Below, piece by piece: positions 59,616 to 64,000 of a stretch of DNA of 64,000 nucleotides. The translations under genes were made by a program, and so were the position numbers. Below the pieces are notes generated by a model that saw only the letters and a program-made list of their open reading frames with translations, did not search any database and had not been told where the DNA came from. The DNA is from Vulcanimicrobiota bacterium (GTDB lineage Bacteria; Vulcanimicrobiota; Xenobia; Xenobiales; JADMJV01): the NCBI GenBank assembly GCA_019637395.1, contig JAHBVR010000015.1:124001-188000 (forward strand). The letters run 5' to 3'. Position 1 is the stretch's first letter. Each line of letters begins with the position of its first letter.

Positions 59616-61238
59616 ATGCGAGGTTATTTTGAGCTGGTGTATCACAAACAGAGCTGGCGTGGCGAAGACGGTCGCGTTTCGCGCGATGGCCGCGAATTTC
59701 CCGAGGATCCCATTCGCTGGAGTTTGCTCTGGCAGGCTTTGAAGTCTTGCGAAGCCTGGAATCGTTGGGAGCCGGGCAGCGGCCACGACTGGTGGCTGGA
59801 AGCTCGGCGGGGGGGCTATAAACTGGCCTGCCGCGGTGGAGTGGAGCCGGACTGGCTGCCGCTACTGCTCCGCCTGCTTTCCGGATACGATCCTGATATT
59901 GTGGAACCATCGGATGCCTTGGAGTTATCTTCAGCCCTGGGCCGGCTGCGCGTAGGAGAATACCGTGAACTGGCCTGGCCTCTCGCTTTTCGCCGCAAGA
60001 CCTTGTGCGAATTGGCCGAGCAGGCTCGTGGTGCCGGCTGGGAGGAAGCCCGCGAAATGGTCGATCGGTTAGATGTCTCCTACGACCGGCAGCGCCTGCT
60101 GCTGCAGGCCCGGGACAGCCAGGAACTGGCCCGCCGGGCCGAAGAGTTGGCAGCCGGCATGACCGATGTCGATCTGGCCCTGGAAGCTTTTGCCGAGAGC
60201 CCTTATCCGGCTCTGCACGAGCTGCTGGAAATGGGTGAGGAAGCGCGCGCCGCGCTGCCGCTGGTGGCTCGTTACCTGCAGGGAGTCGGCTGGGAGAACT
60301 CCGGGGCCGAGGATGGAGAAGAGCGGGCTTTACTCAAGGACGGTTGGCGCCTCTATCGGCGCTGGGCCACGGCCAAGGAGCTGCTCGAGGCGCTGGAGTG
60401 GGGCAATAGCCGGGCGGTGGCCGAAGCCTGTGAGGAACTATGGGAACGCGGCCACGATCCGAGTGACTTTGTGCAGCCGCTGGTCTGGGCGGTAGGCGGC
60501 GCCTGGGGGCCGCTGGCCGGCAAGCTGTTGCGCAAGCTGGGCGACGTCGGCCAGGACGAGACCTTGTGGCTGTGGTTAGAAAACGAAGCCGGGCGGGGCG
60601 CCTCGGCCGCTTTAGGAGCGCGCCACCCGGCTCGACTGGTCAATCGCTTGCTGCAGAGGAAGCGAGACGTCGAGGCCATGCTCTGGCTGGCTGGTCCCGA
60701 GGCAATTCCAGCCATCATTCAGGGGCTCTACAACCATGACCCGGAAGTCCGCTTGACCTGCCAACAGGTATTGCTGCGCTACCAGCGCGAGGAGTTGGCG
60801 GGTTGGCTGCCGCGTCATTCCCTGCTACCTCCCTACGGAATCAACGGCAAGCTGGCCTGTCTACTCTGGGATTGGAACCCCGCCGCCCTGGGTGTCTGGG
60901 CCGAGACGGCCGGTCTGGAAGCGCTGCAGCAGGCCTTTCAACACGTCCAGTTACAACTTGCTTCGCCGGGCGGCGGCTACGGACGCAGTCACTTCTTTTT
61001 GCAGGCGGCCGGCCAGTGCCCGGTCAGCGCTCGTGACTTGCAGCGCGGGCTGCGCGACTCGGATGTAGGAACCGTTTACTGCGCCCTGCGGGCCGCCCGC
61101 CGTTTGGCGGAGGCGGAGAGGCCGCAATTGGAGCCCGCCTTGAAGCGGCTACGGGAGAACGAGGATCCGGAGATCGCAGCCGAGTTACAGGCCCTGCAGC
61201 AACACTGGGCCAGCCACCGGACCGGGGCCGCGGTTTAA
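59616..61238 (+). CDS. HEAT-repeat-like protein, unknown
   Basis: 540 residues, soluble and almost all helix. Repeating helical pairs with Leu, Ala, Trp and Arg include AIPAIIQGLYNHDPEVRLTC and RGLRDSDVGTVYCALRAARR, typical of HEAT/armadillo-type scaffolds. The first 110 residues are a separate Trp-rich N-terminal domain (YFELVYHKQSWRGEDGRV, a WGR-like opening). No catalytic motif. Probably a protein-binding scaffold. Confidence 0.65.
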   Translation: MRGYFELVYHKQSWRGEDGRVSRDGREFPEDPIRWSLLWQALKSCEAWNRWEPGSGHDWWLEARRGGYKLACRGGVEPDWLPLLLRLLSGYDPDIVEPSDALELSSALGRLRVGEYRELAWPLAFRRKTLCELAEQARGAGWEEAREMVDRLDVSYDRQRLLLQARDSQELARRAEELAAGMTDVDLALEAFAESPYPALHELLEMGEEARAALPLVARYLQGVGWENSGAEDGEERALLKDGWRLYRRWATAKELLEALEWGNSRAVAEACEELWERGHDPSDFVQPLVWAVGGAWGPLAGKLLRKLGDVGQDETLWLWLENEAGRGASAALGARHPARLVNRLLQRKRDVEAMLWLAGPEAIPAIIQGLYNHDPEVRLTCQQVLLRYQREELAGWLPRHSLLPPYGINGKLACLLWDWNPAALGVWAETAGLEALQQAFQHVQLQLASPGGGYGRSHFFLQAAGQCPVSARDLQRGLRDSDVGTVYCALRAARRLAEAERPQLEPALKRLRENEDPEIAAELQALQQHWASHRTGAAV

Positions 61239-61326
61239 GAAAGCGGTGGAGATGATGAAAAGGTGAAGAATCTATTAAAACTGTGGCCCTGGACAGACCG
61301 CTCTGATTCGTGCAAAGTGCTGTAGA

Positions 61327-62220
61327 ATGTTACTAGAGCAACGAATCCCCCCCGTCTATATTTTGCGCAAAGTTCGTTACGACCTGGTTTCCGTAATGCT
61401 CTTGTCGCTGGTAGTCCATGTGGTCACAACTTATTTCCGGGACTTCCTGCCGATCATGCCACCCAGCATTCCAGGATTTATCGGCACGGCCATTTCGATT
61501 CTGTTGTCCTTCAAAATCAGCCAATCTTACGATCGATGGTGGGAGGCCCGCAAGGTCTGGGGAGCCATCGTCAATGACTCGCGCAGCCTGGTTCTGCAGC
61601 TCCGGTCCCTGGTGGCCGACGGAAACGACGCGGTCATCCGGCGAATGGCCTTTCGGCAGATTGCCTGGTGCTATTGCCTGGGCCAGTCGTTACGGGGCTT
61701 GTCTCCCACGGAAAATTTGGCGCCCTTGCTTTCGGGAGAGGAACTGCGGGAGATGACGAAGCACAACAACAAGCCGCTGGCCCTGCTGGAGATGCATGGC
61801 CGGGATTTGAAGGAATTACGCCAAAAACAACAATTGGAACTGTTTGCTCAGTTGCAACTCGACAATACATTGGTGCGTCTCTGTGATTCCCAGGGTAAAG
61901 CAGAACGCATCAAGACGACTGTTTTTCCAGTTACTTACCGCTATTTTCTCCACGGAATCATCTACCTGTTCGTGGTAACCCTGTCGCTTTCGTTGAAGGA
62001 CGTACCGTTCCGCTTTGAGCTACCCTTGCTGCTTTCGATTTCCATGGCCTTTTTTCTGCTGGAGAAGTCGGCCACCCACATGCAGGATCCGTTCGAAAAC
62101 CGACCGACTGACACAGCGGTGACAGCTATTGCCCGAACCATCGAAATCAATATCAAACAACTGCTGGGAGAATCCGAGGTTCCGAAACCTCTGGCGCCCG
62201 CTGTTTTCTACCTCTCCTGA
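61327..62220 (+). CDS. Bestrophin-family (UPF0187/YneE) channel, copy 2
   Basis: 297 residues. Same layout as the gene at 43920-44855: ILLSFKISQSYDRWWEARKV (the F-x(6)-YDRxWEaR motif), then charged cytoplasmic helices (EELREMTKHNNKPLALLEMH), two C-terminal helices, and ATHMQDPFENRPTDTAVTAI before ARTIEINIKQLLGESEVP. The two copies share the last helix and tail nearly word for word, but the rest has diverged, so the duplication is old. Likely a pentameric cation channel. Confidence 0.87.
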   Translation: MLLEQRIPPVYILRKVRYDLVSVMLLSLVVHVVTTYFRDFLPIMPPSIPGFIGTAISILLSFKISQSYDRWWEARKVWGAIVNDSRSLVLQLRSLVADGNDAVIRRMAFRQIAWCYCLGQSLRGLSPTENLAPLLSGEELREMTKHNNKPLALLEMHGRDLKELRQKQQLELFAQLQLDNTLVRLCDSQGKAERIKTTVFPVTYRYFLHGIIYLFVVTLSLSLKDVPFRFELPLLLSISMAFFLLEKSATHMQDPFENRPTDTAVTAIARTIEINIKQLLGESEVPKPLAPAVFYLS

Positions 62221-62272
62221 AGTAAATGGCAGGGCGCGAAGGCAAGTTGACGGTTCTCGCGAAGCGCCCACC

Positions 62273-62767
62273 ATGAAGAAAATCGCTATTTTATTGTTTG
62301 CATCGGTCGTTCTCGGCGGTTGCTCCCAGCCTGCCCCTTCCGGTACGGCCACTACCAGCGTCAGCGTCAGCGCCAGCGCTACACCGATCGCCAGCGCTCC
62401 TGACCGAGAGGCGGCCCTGGCCCATCTGCGCAAGGCGGCGGCCGCGCTGGAAGCCAAGAATTACGAGGAGGCGGCCACCTATTTCAAACTTCCTGAAGGA
62501 GCCCCACCCGAGGTGGTGGCCAAAGAGCTGGCTAAACTGACGGAGAAAAAGGAAATCTCCAGCGCCGGCGTGGAGAAGTTGGCCAAGGACGCCAAATGGG
62601 GCAGCTTGCAGGAAGTCTTTGGCGACAAAGGCGCGCGCTGGACCGAGCGAGCCAAAGTTCCCCCCGACCAATGCTACGCTCTGAGCAAAGACCCGGCCGA
62701 GGTTGGCTTATTTTGGGACGGAACCAAGTTCCTGATCTTCCGCCTGGATGACGTAGGTAAGCTCTAG
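62273..62767 (+). CDS. Lipoprotein, unknown
   Basis: 164 residues from ATG 62273. It has a lipoprotein signal (KKIAILLFASVVLGGC, lipobox LGGC), then a Thr/Ser linker (TATTSVSVSASATP) and a soluble domain with AALAHLRKAAAALEAKNYEE (a helical-repeat-like start) and a C-terminal strand LFWDGTKFLIFRLDDVG. No family known. Outer-membrane or inner-membrane lipid anchor. Confidence 0.75.
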   Translation: MKKIAILLFASVVLGGCSQPAPSGTATTSVSVSASATPIASAPDREAALAHLRKAAAALEAKNYEEAATYFKLPEGAPPEVVAKELAKLTEKKEISSAGVEKLAKDAKWGSLQEVFGDKGARWTERAKVPPDQCYALSKDPAEVGLFWDGTKFLIFRLDDVGKL

Positions 62768-62969
62768 GAGCCTCCAGGGCTTCCGCTATTTAAGCAGAGA
62801 GCATCCTTCCCGGTAATCCCAACTGACCCAGCACGACTTTGACCGGGTGATGGTGGAACTTCGTGATTGAAATATGATCAGCCCCGATCCACTTAAGCTG
62901 GAGTCCCGATTCAAGGCTGAAATCCGCCACGCGGAAGGGTGAGCGCGCGTTAGCACAAACTGGGCTGGC

Positions 62970-63575
62970 ATGCAGCTCGTACTGGCCAGCACTTCACCCC
63001 GCCGCCAACAAATGCTGGAGGCTTTGAACATCCAGTTTACTGTGATGGCCCCACGCTCCGAAGCCGAAAAGCCTCTCCCCCGCCATCTGCCCCTGGCCCG
63101 GCTGCAACAGATGATGCCGGAGATTTCCGAAGGTAAAGCCCGCGACGTGGCCGGGCGCTGCCAGCCATACTCGCTGGTGGTGGCGGCTGACACGGTGGTC
63201 TATTGCCAGGGCCAGGTGTTGGGCAAACCCGGTGGAGCTCTGGTGGCCCGCCGCTACCTGGAGAAATTGAGTGGCCGCGCCCATCGGGTGCTTTCTTCCG
63301 TAACCGTCCACGATACCCAGACCGGCCTGGTTCATAGCGCCGTGGAGGTGACCGAGGTGCGCTTTCGCAAGCTGGGAGAACGCGAAATCGAGCGCTACGT
63401 GGCCAGCGGGGAGCCCCTCGATAAAGCGGGTTCCTACGGGATTCAAGGTTGGGGCGGCTTGTTGGTGGAGAGTATCAAAGGCCGCCAGGACAACGTGGTT
63501 GGCTTTCCTCTGGCCACCCTGGAGGAGGTCCTGAAAACTTTTGGCCGCAGCCTCTACGACTTTGCTCGTGTTTAA
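62970..63575 (+). CDS. maf: Maf-family nucleoside triphosphate pyrophosphatase
   Basis: 201 residues. All family motifs are present: STSPRR at the N-terminus, VVAADTVV (about 68), LGKP, LSGRAHRVLSSV, and EPLDKAGSYGIQG with VVGFPL near the C-terminus. Maf proteins hydrolyse non-canonical or modified nucleotides and in some species also block septation. It overlaps the MreB-like gene by 8 nt, a classic maf-mre neighbourhood. The 200 nt upstream of it hold no clear structure. Confidence 0.95.
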   Translation: MQLVLASTSPRRQQMLEALNIQFTVMAPRSEAEKPLPRHLPLARLQQMMPEISEGKARDVAGRCQPYSLVVAADTVVYCQGQVLGKPGGALVARRYLEKLSGRAHRVLSSVTVHDTQTGLVHSAVEVTEVRFRKLGEREIERYVASGEPLDKAGSYGIQGWGGLLVESIKGRQDNVVGFPLATLEEVLKTFGRSLYDFARV

Positions 63576-64000
63576 CTGGCTGCGACGCGAGGGGTCGAAC
63601 CCCACTATAGGTCTGGACCTCGGGAGCTGGCGCAGCCGGCGTCTTTCGGCTCAGGGCCTGGAAGTCAGCCAGAGCAGCGCCGTGCTTTGGGATCTGTCCA
63701 GCAACACCCCCGTGGAACTGGGGGATCGAGCCCAGGCCCTGCAAGGCCGCCATCCTTCCCACTGGACCTTCCTGCGCCCCTTCCGCCACGGCTTGCTGGC
63801 CGATTTCGACGCCGCTGAGGAGCTGGTGCGCCACCTGCTGGAAGGTCAGCGCGGCAAACTCTCGGTGCTGGCCAGTGCGCCCGCTATGGCCGGCGAAATT
63901 GAACTGCAGGTTTTCGCCGAGATGCTGCGCGAGGCAGGCTGCGGCTCGCTGTGCTTGCTGCCTTCGGCTGCCTGCCTGGCGGTGGCCGCCGGACATCCGC
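63568..64000 (+). CDS. MreB-like actin-family protein (partial, runs off the window end)
   Basis: About 144 codons visible from GTG 63568. Overall it follows MreB: IGLDLGSWRSRRLSAQGLEV, SSNTPVELGDRAQALQGRHP, FLRPFRHGLLADFDAAEELV. The first phosphate loop reads DLGSWRSR where MreB has DLGTANT, so the nucleotide contacts are altered, and several other positions diverge. It may be a divergent MreB or a paralogue. The 3' end is beyond the window. Confidence 0.75.
   Translation, partial: MFNWLRREGSNPTIGLDLGSWRSRRLSAQGLEVSQSSAVLWDLSSNTPVELGDRAQALQGRHPSHWTFLRPFRHGLLADFDAAEELVRHLLEGQRGKLSVLASAPAMAGEIELQVFAEMLREAGCGSLCLLPSAACLAVAAGHP

Noticed and set aside
62786-63193. 135-codon minus-strand frame before and within maf
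   Set aside because: Overlaps the maf start region, Ser/Arg-rich with no family; the 200-nt gap before maf seems non-coding.
1-64000. Prophage, insertion sequence or integrative element
   Set aside because: No transposase, integrase, terminal repeats or structural phage genes were found; only small debris near tRNA-Met.

Overview
The window is about 64 kb of dense bacterial chromosome of fairly high GC. It has no phage, insertion sequence, CRISPR array or rRNA. The gene set fits a free-living, cell-walled, respiring bacterium: class II (B12-dependent) ribonucleotide reductase, alternative complex III, fumarase C, an MreB-like actin, Maf, small Hsp20, polyamine genes and lipoproteins. Several proteins are recognisable only at fold level, so a poorly sampled phylum is likely, but I cannot name it from the sequence. 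Starts are often GTG or TTG, and neighbouring genes overlap heavily (4-nt ATGA/GTGA junctions head-to-tail and shared stops tail-to-tail).

Layout. 1-3.7 kb: tail of a Rieske oxygenase, a secreted beta-propeller protein and nrdJ, with DnaA-like boxes behind nrdJ. 3.9-7.0 kb: an orphan protein (paralogue A), a 72-bp tandem repeat array and a DUF5685 protein with a 30-cysteine tail. 7.0-17.5 kb: cyclophilin, then a tightly overlapping unit of an Hsp90/MutL-like GHKL ATPase, a 1322-residue orphan (paralogue B), a two-subunit ABC exporter and a membrane metallophosphoesterase. 17.5-18.3 kb: debris (a phosphoesterase fragment and a broken vapBC pair) around tRNA-Met. 18.4-23 kb: a Gln/Gly-rich protein, an agmatinase-family enzyme, a NeuD-like acyltransferase and DinB. 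23.2-29.4 kb: the act operon (alternative complex III), with ActD fused to ActE and no ActF. 29.6-37.1 kb: fumC, an M13 peptidase, a degenerate GGDEF protein and small unknowns. 37.2-41.5 kb: a giant PAS/coiled-coil/GGDEF/EAL protein. 41.6-49.8 kb: a BadF-type kinase, two tRNA-Gln genes, a bestrophin, an exported P-loop kinase, a polytopic protein, and an APC permease with a HTH/EIIA-like regulator. 49.9-55.1 kb: DUF2892-SulP, a hybrid histidine kinase, a response regulator and spermidine synthase. 55.2-64 kb: a FliG-N-like protein with paralogue C, an ion channel lacking the K+ filter, Hsp20, a HEAT-like protein, a second bestrophin, a lipoprotein, Maf and an MreB-like protein running off the end.

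The best candidate for something undescribed is the GHKL system. Three unrelated-looking orphans (3965-5242, 9008-12976, 55652-57151) share an N-terminal domain that lines up with the GHKL ATPase fold but lacks its catalytic residues. One of them is translationally coupled to an intact Hsp90-like ATPase and to an exporter. A second theme is loss of catalytic signature residues in signalling and transport proteins: GGDEF and EAL motifs, an EIIA-like protein without its phospho-histidine, and a channel without TVGYGD.
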